This document shows positions 16,917 through 25,752 of a stretch of 64,000 nucleotides of DNA, in pieces. Origin of the DNA: CAZOWL01 sp964583605 (GTDB taxonomy: Bacteria; Pseudomonadota; Gammaproteobacteria; Chromatiales; Chromatiaceae); contig CAZOWL010000002.1 in assembly GCA_964583605.1 (NCBI GenBank), positions 1-64,000 on the forward strand. The letters run 5' to 3'. The notes under the pieces were generated by a model, which was given only the letters and a program-made list of their open reading frames with translations, was not told where the DNA came from and ran no database searches. The position numbers were made by a program, and so were the translations under genes. How positions within the stretch are numbered: the first letter of the stretch is position 1; every line of letters starts with the position of its first letter.

Positions 16917-18143
16917 ATGCACAAATCGACTACAACCCATTGCCTGTCGATCGCCCTCCTGCTGCTGTTTTGCGGTGGTGCTGTGGCCGCCACTGGGCAG
17001 GCCCTGAGCCGCGTCGCTGAACTGGAGCAGGCGGCGCTCTTGGTTGAGGCCTCTGGGCGATCGGTCATTGCCCAACGGGCGGATCGGCCCTTGATCCCGG
17101 CCTCGACGATGAAGCTGCTGACCGCTCTCGCGGCGATCGAGCGCTGGGGCCTGGATCACCGGTTCCGGACGGACATCTATTTGACCGACGACAATTGGCT
17201 CTGGGTCAAGGGCCTGGGGGACCCCTTTCTGGTCTCCGAGGAGCTCGACCGGATTGTGTCAGAGCTGCGCCGTGCCGGTCGGCACGCCTTTGCCGGAATC
17301 GGGATCGACGGCGACCTCTATGCGCAGCAGCTGCGGATCCCTGGCCGGGCAGGGAGCGACAATCCCTACGATGCCCCCGTCACGGCCGTGGGGGTGAATT
17401 TCAATACCGTTCACGTCCGCGTGGGGGCCACCGGGGTCACCAGCGCTGAGCGACAGACGCCACTGACACCGCTTGCGCGCGAGCTCGCTGCGGGCCTCGG
17501 CACGGGTTCGCATCGGATCAACTTGAGGGGCCGCGACCTGGCGTTGCGCTACGCGGGGGAGGTATTCGCTGCCAAGCTAGGTGGCGGCCAGGTGGGCTTG
17601 CGCATCGGCCCAGTCCCGGTACGGGCCAAGCGCTTACTGAGCTATTCCAACAGCCGCACGCTGCGCCCGGTGCTGGCGGCGATGCTCGAATATTCGAACA
17701 ATTTCGTTGCCAATCAGCTGTTTCTGCTGCTCGCTGCCGACGAGGCTAACAGGCCTGTAGACCTCGTAGATGCGCAGCGCGCGCTGACGGATTGGGCTGA
17801 GCGGCGCTTTGGCTGGGCGGGCTTCCGGATCGAGGATGGGGCCGGCCTGTCTCGTGGAAACCGGCTTACCGCGCGCCAGCTCATGGATGTCCTGAACGCC
17901 TTCGCCCCTTACCGCGATCTGCTCCCGGTGCAGCCGGGTAACAGCGCGGTCCGCGCCAAAACGGGCACCTTGACGGGGGTAAGCTGCTACGCTGGCTATG
18001 TGCGTCGCGGCGGCGGCTGGATGACCTTCGCGCTGTTGGTGAACCAGTCGGTCGATCCGAGTCTACGCCGCCAGGTCGCCGATGAGCTGGCTTGGCTCGA
18101 CGCCTTGGAGCCGACGCTGCTTCAGCGGTCGATGCTGCGGTGA
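16917..18143 (+). CDS. dacB: D-alanyl-D-alanine carboxypeptidase/endopeptidase (PBP4 family, S13)
   Basis: Periplasmic low-molecular-weight penicillin-binding protein that trims or cleaves peptidoglycan cross-links. The 408-aa protein has a signal peptide (about 1-25) and all three active-site motifs: SxxK at S63-K66 (STMK), SxN at S260-N262 (SNN) and KTG at 348-350. It is shorter than E. coli PBP4, suggesting a reduced insert between the SxxK and SxN motifs. Its stop codon overlaps the GTG start of the following HtrA-like protease gene, so the two are translationally coupled. Confidence 0.94.
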   Translation: MHKSTTTHCLSIALLLLFCGGAVAATGQALSRVAELEQAALLVEASGRSVIAQRADRPLIPASTMKLLTALAAIERWGLDHRFRTDIYLTDDNWLWVKGLGDPFLVSEELDRIVSELRRAGRHAFAGIGIDGDLYAQQLRIPGRAGSDNPYDAPVTAVGVNFNTVHVRVGATGVTSAERQTPLTPLARELAAGLGTGSHRINLRGRDLALRYAGEVFAAKLGGGQVGLRIGPVPVRAKRLLSYSNSRTLRPVLAAMLEYSNNFVANQLFLLLAADEANRPVDLVDAQRALTDWAERRFGWAGFRIEDGAGLSRGNRLTARQLMDVLNAFAPYRDLLPVQPGNSAVRAKTGTLTGVSCYAGYVRRGGGWMTFALLVNQSVDPSLRRQVADELAWLDALEPTLLQRSMLR

Positions 18144-19021
18144 CGGCGGTGGCGTCGTGGACCGCGGATCGGGCGGCCCGGCTGGGCGTGCTCGCCCTGT
18201 TGTCAGCACTGGTCGTCGTGGGTTGTGCTGCGCCGCTCGAGCTCCCTGAGCCGGCTCCGGCTTTGGCCCCGCGACTGACGGAGGCAGGCGAGCCGAGCAA
18301 CTTCCCGTATCGCAAGGCCCGCTTCGGCTTCCCGTCACTTGCCCCATTGCTGCGGCAGATCACCCCCGCCGTCGTCAATATCGCCGTTGTGTCAGAGGTC
18401 GCATCGCGCCAGCATCCCTTCCTGCGTGACCCGGCCTTCCGCCGCTTCCTGGAGAGATTTGATCTTCCCGTGCCCGAGTCGGGCGGCACGGAGCGGCGTC
18501 AGAGCGTCGGTTCAGGCGTGGTCGTCGATGCCGCGCGCGGGTTCGTGCTGACCAATTACCACCTGATCGAAGGCGCCAAAGAGATCACTGTGACGCTCAA
18601 GGATCAGCGCAGCTATCGCGCACGCCTCCTCGGCGGCGATTCTGGCGCGGACGTGGCAGTTCTACAGATCCAGCCGGTCGACATCGTGACGCTGAGGTTC
18701 GGTAACTCGGACGATTTGGAGGTGGGCGACTTCGTCATCGCCATTGGCAATCCGTTCGGTCTCGGGCAGACGGTGACGTCAGGTATCGTCAGCGCCGTTG
18801 GACGGACCGGCATCGCGGGCAGCCACCTTGGCGACCTGATTCAGACGGATGCCTCGATCAACCCCGGTAATTCTGGCGGACCTCTGGTCAACCTGGCGGG
18901 AGAGGTCGTGGGCATCAATACCGCCTTGATCGGGCCGGCGGGCGGGAACGTTGGGATCGGCTTTGCGGTGCCGAGCAATCGGGCGCGAGCGGCGCTGGAC
19001 CGTGTCCTGGCCAGGCGCTGA
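18140..19021 (+). CDS. HtrA-like serine protease lipoprotein lacking a PDZ domain
   Basis: Trypsin-fold S1C protease. The start GTG 18140 overlaps the dacB stop (GTGA), which I prefer to an upstream TTG; it gives 293 aa. The N-terminus has a lipoprotein signal ending VVGC, so the mature enzyme should be lipid-anchored. The catalytic triad is H141 (TNYHLIEG), D171 (GADVAVL) and S245 (NPGNSGGP). The protein ends right after the protease domain, so the PDZ domain of DegP/DegS is absent. Coupling to dacB suggests a role in controlling peptidoglycan hydrolase levels, which is inference. Confidence 0.9.
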   Translation: MTAVASWTADRAARLGVLALLSALVVVGCAAPLELPEPAPALAPRLTEAGEPSNFPYRKARFGFPSLAPLLRQITPAVVNIAVVSEVASRQHPFLRDPAFRRFLERFDLPVPESGGTERRQSVGSGVVVDAARGFVLTNYHLIEGAKEITVTLKDQRSYRARLLGGDSGADVAVLQIQPVDIVTLRFGNSDDLEVGDFVIAIGNPFGLGQTVTSGIVSAVGRTGIAGSHLGDLIQTDASINPGNSGGPLVNLAGEVVGINTALIGPAGGNVGIGFAVPSNRARAALDRVLARR

Positions 19022-19050
19022 GCGCTCACCGAGCAAACGGCGGGAGGCTA

Positions 19051-19071
19051 GGGCGGCGGCCCAAGCCGCCC
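19051..19071. terminator. Hairpin between convergent protease and rsmE genes
   Basis: GGGCGGC (19051-19057) pairs with GCCGCCC (19065-19071) around a 7-base loop. It lies in the 63-bp gap between two convergent genes, so it could end transcription from both sides. There is no U-run on either strand, so intrinsic termination would be weak. Confidence 0.4.
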
Positions 19072-19084
19072 ATCTCCGATTCGA

Positions 19085-19816
19085 TTAGGGTCGGAAGTCG
19101 CCCCACAAGGCCTGGATTGCGGCGATCGCGGCGAGTGGCGCGGTCTCGGCCCGTAGGATCCGCGGCCCCAGCCGGGCCGGCGTGAATCCGGCCGCCCGCG
19201 CGGCGCGGTGCTCTCCTCGGCTCAAACCGCCCTCTGGCCCGACCAACAAGGTCACGACGCCTTGAGGCGCCGGGAGCTCGGTGAGCGAACGCTCGGCGTC
19301 GGGAGCGAGCAACAAGGCGCCGGCGTGGCGCTGGCCGAGCCAATCGACGAGCCCCACCGTCGGCGCCAGCGAGGGGAGACGTCGGCGCCCACTCTGCTCG
19401 CACGCGGCGATGATGACCCCCGACCAGTGCTGGTGGCGCTTGACGCGTCGCTCTTGATCGAGACGCACGACGGAGCGTTCGGTCAGCAACGGCTGGATCT
19501 CGTCGACACCGAGCTCGACGGCCTTCTGCAACGCGAAGTCCAGTCGTTCGCCTTTGATGAGGCCGAGGCCAAGGTGCAGCCGCAGCGGCGGCGATGGCTC
19601 GGTTGCGCTCACCTCCTCGATCAGGACGCGCACACCGTGCCGCTGCGCGTCGAGGAGTCGCGCCGAGTAGTCATGCCCGTCACCATTGAACAACGAGACG
19701 CGCATGCCCGGGCCCAGGCGCAGGACGCCAATCAGGTGCTGCGTTGCGCCGGAGCCGAGCTGGAGCTGTTGGCCGACGCCGAGCGGCTCGTCGACATAGA
19801 CCCGAGGCTCACGCAC
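19085..19816 (-). CDS. rsmE: 16S rRNA (uracil1498-N3)-methyltransferase
   Basis: SPOUT-class methyltransferase that makes m3U1498 in 16S rRNA. The start is GTG 19816 (VREPRVYV), preceded by GAGAAGG at good spacing. It gives 243 aa, the normal family length, whereas the open frame extends 53 unrelated residues upstream. The trefoil-knot cofactor motifs are present: LLVGPEGGLSRGE and LGPRILRAETAPLAAI. It is convergent with the protease gene and co-directional with the DUF423 gene upstream. Confidence 0.93.
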   Translation of the reverse strand: MREPRVYVDEPLGVGQQLQLGSGATQHLIGVLRLGPGMRVSLFNGDGHDYSARLLDAQRHGVRVLIEEVSATEPSPPLRLHLGLGLIKGERLDFALQKAVELGVDEIQPLLTERSVVRLDQERRVKRHQHWSGVIIAACEQSGRRRLPSLAPTVGLVDWLGQRHAGALLLAPDAERSLTELPAPQGVVTLLVGPEGGLSRGEHRAARAAGFTPARLGPRILRAETAPLAAIAAIQALWGDFRP

Positions 19817-19922
19817 CGCAGCTGGCCTTCTCGATCGTGACACGAAGGCCACCGCAGACGATGGCCAGCTGCGACAATCGGCTCGCCGGGTGCGCGCGCG
19901 GACAGACGGACACCGCGGCTGC

Positions 19923-20327
19923 TCAGCTCCGCTTGCTTGGCGCCGTGGGGGCGAGGTGGCGCCAGCTGCCAACACCGAGGAGGGCCCAGGCCAGCAAGAG
20001 GATCAGGCCGCCAAACGGGGTCACCCTGCCGAAGGCCGACACTCCCGATAGGGCGATGGCATAGAGGCTGCCGCTGAACAGCAGACTGCCGACCAAAAAG
20101 GCTGCAGCCGCGAGACCGATCAAACGGGCGTCGGGGCGTTGCATGAGAATCAAGCCGCTTGTAAGCAACGCCGATGCATGCAGTCCCAGGTAGCGGGTCG
20201 CAGTGTGCCAATTCGCGAGCGATGCGTCAGTGAGCCGATCTTGCAAGCCGTGCGCCCCGAAGGCGCCAAGCGCGACGGTGAGCATGCCGAGGAGGGCGCC
20301 GGCCAGGAGCCAGAATCGTGCTGTCAT
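19923..20327 (-). CDS. DUF423 small membrane protein
   Basis: A 134-aa protein with four predicted membrane helices, of the YgdD/DUF423 family. The start ATG 20327 follows GGCGGAA. The N-terminal pattern LLGMLTVALGAFGAHGL is characteristic of the family. It precedes rsmE on the same strand with a 106-bp gap. Function unknown. Confidence 0.9.
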   Translation of the reverse strand: MTARFWLLAGALLGMLTVALGAFGAHGLQDRLTDASLANWHTATRYLGLHASALLTSGLILMQRPDARLIGLAAAAFLVGSLLFSGSLYAIALSGVSAFGRVTPFGGLILLLAWALLGVGSWRHLAPTAPSKRS

Positions 20328-20462
20328 CGTTCCGCCTGTGCTTCTTGTTTCGGTGGCCAGTTGCCGACGGGCGGCAACACTAGGCGCTGGCTGATTTGGC
20401 GATGCCCTTGATGGGTGGTTGGCTGGACCCCACTCTGGGTGACGTGAGAGAAGGATTGGCTT

Positions 20463-20849
20463 ATGTCGCGCACAGACAATCACCGAAAGTTCATCCGGCT
20501 CGACATCCCTCTGCGCGCTGACGTGCGCGTGCAAGGTCCTGGCCCGGAGCTAGTAAGAGGGTCGGTGGCAAACCTGTCACTGGGTGGCTGTTTCGTCGAA
20601 TGCACCTCATCACCGGCGGCATCGCGACAATGCCGCATCGATCTCTACTTCGAAGGGCACAAGAGCGAGATGCTGATCGCAGCAGATGCCCGCATCGTGC
20701 GTCAAGAGCCATCCCGAGGGATGGGCATCGAGTTCGATCGTCTGTCGGCGGAGAGTTCCCTGCATCTGCAACGCCTGTTGTTTCTCAACTCGGGCTCGGA
20801 GACCGCCAGGGTTGAGGCCGAAATGAGGGGGCATAGGGGTCCTGGATGA
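20463..20849 (+). CDS. PilZ domain protein
   Basis: A 128-aa single-domain PilZ protein, a likely cyclic-di-GMP receptor. Both binding motifs are visible: RKFIR (RxxxR) near residue 8 and NLSLGG (a D/NxSxxG motif with N in place of D) near residue 38. It lies convergent to the algR-algZ genes with repeat copy D between them. The substitution of N for D in the second motif occurs in functional PilZ proteins, so binding is likely but not proven. Confidence 0.87.
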   Translation: MSRTDNHRKFIRLDIPLRADVRVQGPGPELVRGSVANLSLGGCFVECTSSPAASRQCRIDLYFEGHKSEMLIAADARIVRQEPSRGMGIEFDRLSAESSLHLQRLLFLNSGSETARVEAEMRGHRGPG

Positions 20850-20932
20850 TCGGTGAGCTGACATCCGGCATTGCGTCACCTCTTGCGCTGAGTGGGGAGA
20901 GGAGCAGGCGTTATCTTGATTCGGTGCTTACT

Positions 20933-21051
20933 ATGAACTTCGCGCAGCACGTTTGCTCCCTCGCCCTCTGGGAGAGGGTTGGGGTGAGGGAACGATCAGG
21001 GGCAAGGCGGCATTTCATCATCTGGGGTGGCTCGCCTCGCCCCATGATCGT
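20933..21051 (+). repeat. Dispersed 119-bp element, copy D (full length)
   Basis: Full 119-bp copy from ATGAACTTC to GATCGT. Its last base (21051) is the last base of the algR TGA stop codon on the minus strand, so in algR sense the element begins within the stop codon, exactly as copy C does for the oxidoreductase gene. The sense strand again gives the long ACGATCA stem-loop then the CCCTC/GAGGG hairpin. Confidence 0.9.
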
Positions 21052-21797
21052 CAGTCCAAGGCGCCGGCGCGCAGCCAACGGCGGATCTCGGGCAGATGGC
21101 GGCGGCTGACCGGCAACCTGACCTCGCTGTCGCGCAGCGTCACCAAAATCGATCCGTCCGACGCCTTGGCTAGACCGGTCATGCGCGAGCGCGCTACCAG
21201 GGCATTGCGATGAATGCGCAGGAAGAGGTCGGGAAACTCTTCTTCTAAGGACTTGAGAGACTCGTCCAGCAGCAGCTCGCCACCCTGGTAACAGAGTGTG
21301 ACATATTTGTGTTGCGCAAGCAGGTAAACGATCTCCTCGACCGGGACCGTCTTCAAACCACCTCGATAGTGGGCACTGACATGACGCCGCCGCCTCAGGG
21401 TGTCGGTGCGCACGCCCAAGGCCTCGCGCTGTGGGCGCGTCGTCACTTGCACGCGCTCAAGGGCCGCTTGCAGCCGCTCTCGGCGCACCGGCTTGACGAG
21501 ATAGTCCTGAACCTGATGCGCGAAGGCGTCCAACGCATATTCGGTGTAAGCCGTGACCAGTATGACGGCCGGTGGTGGTTCGAGCTTGGCCAGTTCGGCA
21601 GCGCATTCGAGCCCGTCCATCCCTGGCATCTGGACGTCTAGCAGCACAAGATCGACGAACACCTCGGCACAGAACTCGAGCGCCTCGTCGCCGTCAGCAG
21701 CCTCGCCGACGACCCGGTACTCCTCCCCAAGGCCCTCAACCAGATGGGTAAGCCGTTCCCGCGCTGGGGCTTCATCATCGACGACTAAGATCTTCAT
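21051..21797 (-). CDS. algR: LytTR-type response regulator AlgR
   Basis: Two-component regulator with an N-terminal receiver (about 1-120, phospho-acceptor Asp in LLDVQMPGMDG) and a C-terminal LytTR DNA-binding domain (about 145-245). The start ATG 21797 follows GGAGAG and gives 248 aa, the same length I recall for Pseudomonas AlgR. It overlaps the algZ stop by four bases. In Pseudomonas hemC follows algR; here the repeat and a convergent PilZ gene follow instead. Family members control type IV pili, exopolysaccharide and virulence. Confidence 0.92.
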   Translation of the reverse strand: MKILVVDDEAPARERLTHLVEGLGEEYRVVGEAADGDEALEFCAEVFVDLVLLDVQMPGMDGLECAAELAKLEPPPAVILVTAYTEYALDAFAHQVQDYLVKPVRRERLQAALERVQVTTRPQREALGVRTDTLRRRRHVSAHYRGGLKTVPVEEIVYLLAQHKYVTLCYQGGELLLDESLKSLEEEFPDLFLRIHRNALVARSRMTGLAKASDGSILVTLRDSEVRLPVSRRHLPEIRRWLRAGALD

Positions 21798-22885
21798 CGC
21801 AGCTCTCTCCATGGATAGGGGAAGACCAGGGTGATTTGGTAGATGTCGGGACTGCGCAACTGCAGGACCTGCGACGCCCCGGGGAACATGGTCGCCATAC
21901 GTTGGCGCACATTCTCTAATGCCATCCGATTACCCTTCTTATGACGGTTCTCCTCCGGGTTTTCCGGGAGGGTGTTGCGAATCGTCACTTTGACTTGCCC
22001 GGCGCGATAGCGACCGCTGATCTGGATCAGTCCTGGCCGCCTTGACGGCTGAACCCCGTGGTAGATCGCGTTCTCGACCAGGGGTTGGAGGATCAGCGGC
22101 GGCAGCTTGGCGGTGCCGGGCAGGCCTTCGATATCCCATTGCACGTTGAGCCGCTCGCGCAGGCGCTGCTTCTCGATATTCAAGAAGCGGTGGGCCAACT
22201 CCAGCTCGTCGGCCAGGGTCGAGATACGGTCCGCCTCGGCGAGGCTCGCACGGAATAGGTCGGCGAGATCCTGAATCATTTCTTCGGCCAGGGAGGGGTC
22301 TGTGCGCGTCAGATGCGCGATCGTGTTCATGCTGTTGAATAGGAAGTGCGGTCGAATGCGCGCCTGCAGCTTAGCAAAGCGTGCCTCGGCTTCCGCCTCG
22401 ATCTGTCGTCGCCACATGAAGTGAAGGTACAGGTAACGCATCAACAGTGCGCTGACAACGGCGCTGATGCCCAAGGTCCGCAACAGCAGTCCCGTCGCGC
22501 CTTCCGACGGGAACAGGCGGGCCTTCATCACTCCGGGGATCAGGGCGTCAGCGGCTAAGCTCATGGAGGCGGAGACTGCCAACATCAGCAGCCATGCCAG
22601 GATGGCTGCATGTCTGTCGTCGAGTTGGGCCAGGAACGGGCGCGCGATGCATAAGAGCCCAGCGCTCGTCAGGGTGATGGTTTGGATGTAGAAAGACAAG
22701 GGGCCAAGATGCTCCCAAAATCGCCCTAGGCTGGGGCCGGCGGCAAGCGTCAGGACGATTGCGAGCAGCTGCGCCGTCAGTATGATGCCGAGCAGCATGG
22801 GCAGGCGACAGAAATTCGGGAGGAATCCGCGCGGCGAGCGTGATTCGGGCTCGAGTGGCAGCAGGTTGTCGAGGGACGCCATCAT
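21794..22885 (-). CDS. algZ: LytS-like sensor histidine kinase AlgZ/FimS
   Basis: Membrane sensor kinase partner of AlgR. I take ATG 22885 (363 aa) behind GGCGG rather than the TTG at 22900. About five or six hydrophobic helices (about 30-190) precede the His_kinase domain, whose conserved histidine is in RPHFLFNSMN, and a C-terminal GHKL ATPase domain (LILQPLVENAIYHGV). It diverges from argH across a 55-bp gap, the same arrangement as in Pseudomonas. Confidence 0.92.
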   Translation of the reverse strand: MMASLDNLLPLEPESRSPRGFLPNFCRLPMLLGIILTAQLLAIVLTLAAGPSLGRFWEHLGPLSFYIQTITLTSAGLLCIARPFLAQLDDRHAAILAWLLMLAVSASMSLAADALIPGVMKARLFPSEGATGLLLRTLGISAVVSALLMRYLYLHFMWRRQIEAEAEARFAKLQARIRPHFLFNSMNTIAHLTRTDPSLAEEMIQDLADLFRASLAEADRISTLADELELAHRFLNIEKQRLRERLNVQWDIEGLPGTAKLPPLILQPLVENAIYHGVQPSRRPGLIQISGRYRAGQVKVTIRNTLPENPEENRHKKGNRMALENVRQRMATMFPGASQVLQLRSPDIYQITLVFPYPWRELR

Positions 22886-22940
22886 CCGGCTGACCGCCAA
22901 AGGTTTATCATGACGAATTTACCACTTTCTCGATCCAGCT

Positions 22941-24380
22941 ATGAGTGATCCGCATCCGACTACCAAGCCATGGGGTGGCCGCTTCGACGCGCCGACAGAT
23001 GCCTTCGTCGAGGCCTTTACGGCCTCTGTAAGCTTCGATCATCGGCTCTCCAGGCAGGATATCGAAGGCTCGATGGCCCATGCGGTCATGTTGGCCCGAC
23101 AGGGAATCCTCTCAGACGAGGAATGCTCCGCGATCGTCGATGGCCTCGCGGTCATTCGTGCGCGAATCGAGGCAGGGGATTTCACGTGGTCGATCCCCCT
23201 CGAGGACGTACATATGAACATCGAGGCCGCGCTGACGGCGGCTGTCGGTGATGCCGGGAAGAAGCTGCACACGGCCCGCTCGAGAAACGATCAGGTTGCG
23301 ACGGATCTAAGGTTGTGGCTGCGCGCCGAGATCGACGCGATCCGTGCCTCGATCGTCCATCTTCAGACGACGTTACTCACCGTCGCGGAGCGGGAGGCCG
23401 AGACCATCCTGCCAGGCTTCACGCACCTGCAGGTCGCCCAGCCCGTCACCTTTGGCCACCACATGATGGCCTGGTTCGAGATGCTGGACCGGGATAACGA
23501 ACGGCTGGCGGATTGTCGTCGCCGCGTCAACGTCCTGCCCCTTGGTGCGGCGGCCTTAGCCGGGACCAGCTTTCCGATCGACCGCCATCTGACGGCAAGG
23601 CAGCTTGGATTCGATCGGCCTGCGGAAAACTCGCTCGATGCGGTCTCGGATCGCGATTTCGCCGTCGAGTTTACCGCTGCCGCAGCGATCCTGATGATGC
23701 ATCTGTCGCGGTTCTCGGAGGAGTTCATCCTCTGGTCCTCGGCTCAATTTCAGTTCGTCGAGCTGCCCGATGCCTTCTGCACCGGCTCGTCGATCATGCC
23801 GCAAAAGAAGAATCCGGATGTGCCCGAGCTGATCCGCGGCAAGAGCGGCCGGATCTTCGGTCACCTGATGGCGCTTCTGACGCTGATGAAAGGCCAGCCA
23901 CTGGCCTATAACAAGGACAACCAGGAGGACAAAGAGCCCCTCTTCGACACGGTCGATACCCTCAAGGGGTCGCTTCGGGTCTTCGCCGACATGATGGGCA
24001 CCCTGGTCTGCAATCGGACGCGGATGCGCACCGCGGCAGAGGCGGGCTTCGCGACGGCGACGGACCTCGCCGATTACCTGGTGCGCAAGGGAACGCCGTT
24101 TCGCGACGCCCATGAGATCGTCGGCCGGGCTGTAGCCCGCTCGCTGCGGGAGGGGCGCGAGCTCGCTCAGCTGGGCTTGGCCGAGCTCCAGGAGCTCTGT
24201 ACCCTGATCGATCAGGATGTGTACGATGTGCTCACGCTGGAGGGCTCGGTCGCGGCGCGAGACCACCTCGGTGGTACGGCTCCGAGACAAGTGCGAGCGG
24301 CGATCGCTCGCGCGCGGGCACGACTGGACACCAGCCGCCCTGAAGCCGAGCGAGGTGAGACCGGCGACCCCCGGCAGTGA
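22941..24380 (+). CDS. argH: Argininosuccinate lyase
   Basis: Last step of arginine synthesis: splits argininosuccinate to arginine and fumarate. The 479-aa protein is slightly longer than usual, with extra residues at the C-terminus. The fumarase-superfamily signature GSSIMPQKKNPD is intact (near residue 285), and HTARSRNDQVATD is the substrate-binding loop. Divergent from algZ. Confidence 0.97.
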   Translation: MSDPHPTTKPWGGRFDAPTDAFVEAFTASVSFDHRLSRQDIEGSMAHAVMLARQGILSDEECSAIVDGLAVIRARIEAGDFTWSIPLEDVHMNIEAALTAAVGDAGKKLHTARSRNDQVATDLRLWLRAEIDAIRASIVHLQTTLLTVAEREAETILPGFTHLQVAQPVTFGHHMMAWFEMLDRDNERLADCRRRVNVLPLGAAALAGTSFPIDRHLTARQLGFDRPAENSLDAVSDRDFAVEFTAAAAILMMHLSRFSEEFILWSSAQFQFVELPDAFCTGSSIMPQKKNPDVPELIRGKSGRIFGHLMALLTLMKGQPLAYNKDNQEDKEPLFDTVDTLKGSLRVFADMMGTLVCNRTRMRTAAEAGFATATDLADYLVRKGTPFRDAHEIVGRAVARSLREGRELAQLGLAELQELCTLIDQDVYDVLTLEGSVAARDHLGGTAPRQVRAAIARARARLDTSRPEAERGETGDPRQ

Positions 24381-24423
24381 CGCGATATCAAGCTGGCCGC
24401 CGTGCCGAGCGGGAGATCGGCGG

Positions 24424-25293
24424 CTACTCGTGTTGTCCCTCCTTGAGCTTGACGATGTCGGTGTTCAGCGTCACCGTCGCGCCCTGGCGCAGTTGTGCCA
24501 CCTCTTCGGCGAGCTTGCGACGTTGGACGGCGGCAGCCAGTTCCGGCTTGGCGTCCTCGAATGACGATGGCTCGGCCTTGCGGGTCTCCTCGAGCAGGAT
24601 GACATGCCAGCCAAACTGCGTATGTACGGGCTCCGTCGTATAGGCCTTCGGCTCGAGCTGTTGCACGGCCTCGGCGAAGGGCTTGACCATCTGGTCTGGG
24701 TGAAACCAGTCGAGCTCGCCGCCGCTCTTCCCGGTGGGCCCAAGGGAGTGCTTCTTGGCCAAGTCCGCGAAGCTGGCGCCCTTGTCCAGCTGCTTGATGA
24801 GCTGCTTGGCCTCCGGCTCGTCGCCAACCAAGATATGCCGTGCCTTATATTCGGTCCTCTGGGCCTCGCCGACGAACTGGTCGTATGCCTCTTTGAGCTC
24901 GGCCTCGGTGGCCGGATCGTCACTGACCATGGACTGCTGAGCAGCCCGCGCCAGGATACCGAGTCGCTGCAGCTCGATGGCGTTGCGCACTTCCTCACGC
25001 TGATCGAGCTCCCGGCGCTCGCCCTCCTGCGCGAGGACGACGAGATTGACGAACTCGTTGAAGGCGCGCTCCTGAAAGGCTTGATCGTTCTCGGCCTGCT
25101 CTTCGCGCAGGCGCTCGAGGTAGAACAGGCGGAATAGGTCCAATGGCAAGGCCTGCCCGTTTATCGTCGCGATAAGCGGGTTCTGCTCCTCAGCGCTGTC
25201 CTCCGCGTCCCTGGCGCACGCGGCCGTGGAGACGCTGACGAGGGCGACGAGACAGGAGGCGGCAAAAAGGCGGTTGCGGCGTTCGGTGGGCAT
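24424..25293 (-). CDS. Exported parvulin-type peptidyl-prolyl isomerase
   Basis: A 289-aa protein from ATG 25293 (SD GGGAG). It has a signal sequence with a cysteine near residue 26 (STAAC), which could be a lipobox of unusual composition or a signal-peptidase I site. A SurA-like N-terminal helical region (about 40-150) precedes one rotamase domain (about 155-250: YKARHILVGDE, GGELDWFHPDQMV, FGWHVILLEE). It should help fold proteins in the periplasm. Convergent with argH. Confidence 0.88.
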   Translation of the reverse strand: MPTERRNRLFAASCLVALVSVSTAACARDAEDSAEEQNPLIATINGQALPLDLFRLFYLERLREEQAENDQAFQERAFNEFVNLVVLAQEGERRELDQREEVRNAIELQRLGILARAAQQSMVSDDPATEAELKEAYDQFVGEAQRTEYKARHILVGDEPEAKQLIKQLDKGASFADLAKKHSLGPTGKSGGELDWFHPDQMVKPFAEAVQQLEPKAYTTEPVHTQFGWHVILLEETRKAEPSSFEDAKPELAAAVQRRKLAEEVAQLRQGATVTLNTDIVKLKEGQHE

Positions 25294-25448
25294 GGATCGA
25301 CTCCCTGTATGTTGCAATGTTTCGATACGTCCCGACGGTGATGAACGCGCGCGCCGGCCGGGCGGCGGGGCGTACAAGACCGGCGTCTCGTGGTGTGCGC
25401 GGCACGGCGCCCGGTGCTCGAGCGCGGCGGTGCGAACTCGTTCGAGCT

Positions 25449-25751
25449 TCAGGCCGGAAGCACCTTTAGGAACGGCTTGACCGTCACCGTCTCGTAGACG
25501 CCGGCGGCGCGATAGGGGTCTGCTTCTGCCCAGTCCTCCGCGGCGGCGAGGTCCGGGAATTCGGCGATCACGAGCGAGCCGGTGAACCCGGCCGGGCCAG
25601 GGTCGGGGCTATCAACCGCGGGGTGTGGGCCGGCCAGTATCAGCCGTCCGTCGTCCTGTAGGCGCCTCAGCCGCTCCAAGTGGGCTGGTCGCGCCTCGAG
25701 GCGCGCCGGCAGGCTGCCTGGACGGTCGCGGGCAATGATCGCGTAGAGCAT
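25449..25751 (-). CDS. yciI: YciI-like protein
   Basis: A 100-aa ferredoxin-like alpha/beta-barrel protein of the YciI family. The core pattern is YAIIARDRPGSLPARLEARPAHL, with the His (AHL) and later Asp-Pro (EADPYRAAGVYE) that line the proposed active site. It lies one base downstream of yciB on the same strand, the conserved pairing. The precise reaction is unknown. Confidence 0.93.
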   Translation of the reverse strand: MLYAIIARDRPGSLPARLEARPAHLERLRRLQDDGRLILAGPHPAVDSPDPGPAGFTGSLVIAEFPDLAAAEDWAEADPYRAAGVYETVTVKPFLKVLPA

Positions 25752-25752
25752 C

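Noticed and set aside
20933..21051. A short open frame running through the repeat (MNFAQHVCSLALWERVGVRERSG in copy D and alike in others)
   Set aside because: The frame is open in copies B, C and D but copy E has a TGA in it; there is no ribosome-binding site, copies follow stop codons, and the peptide reads like translated structural repeats known from many spurious annotations.
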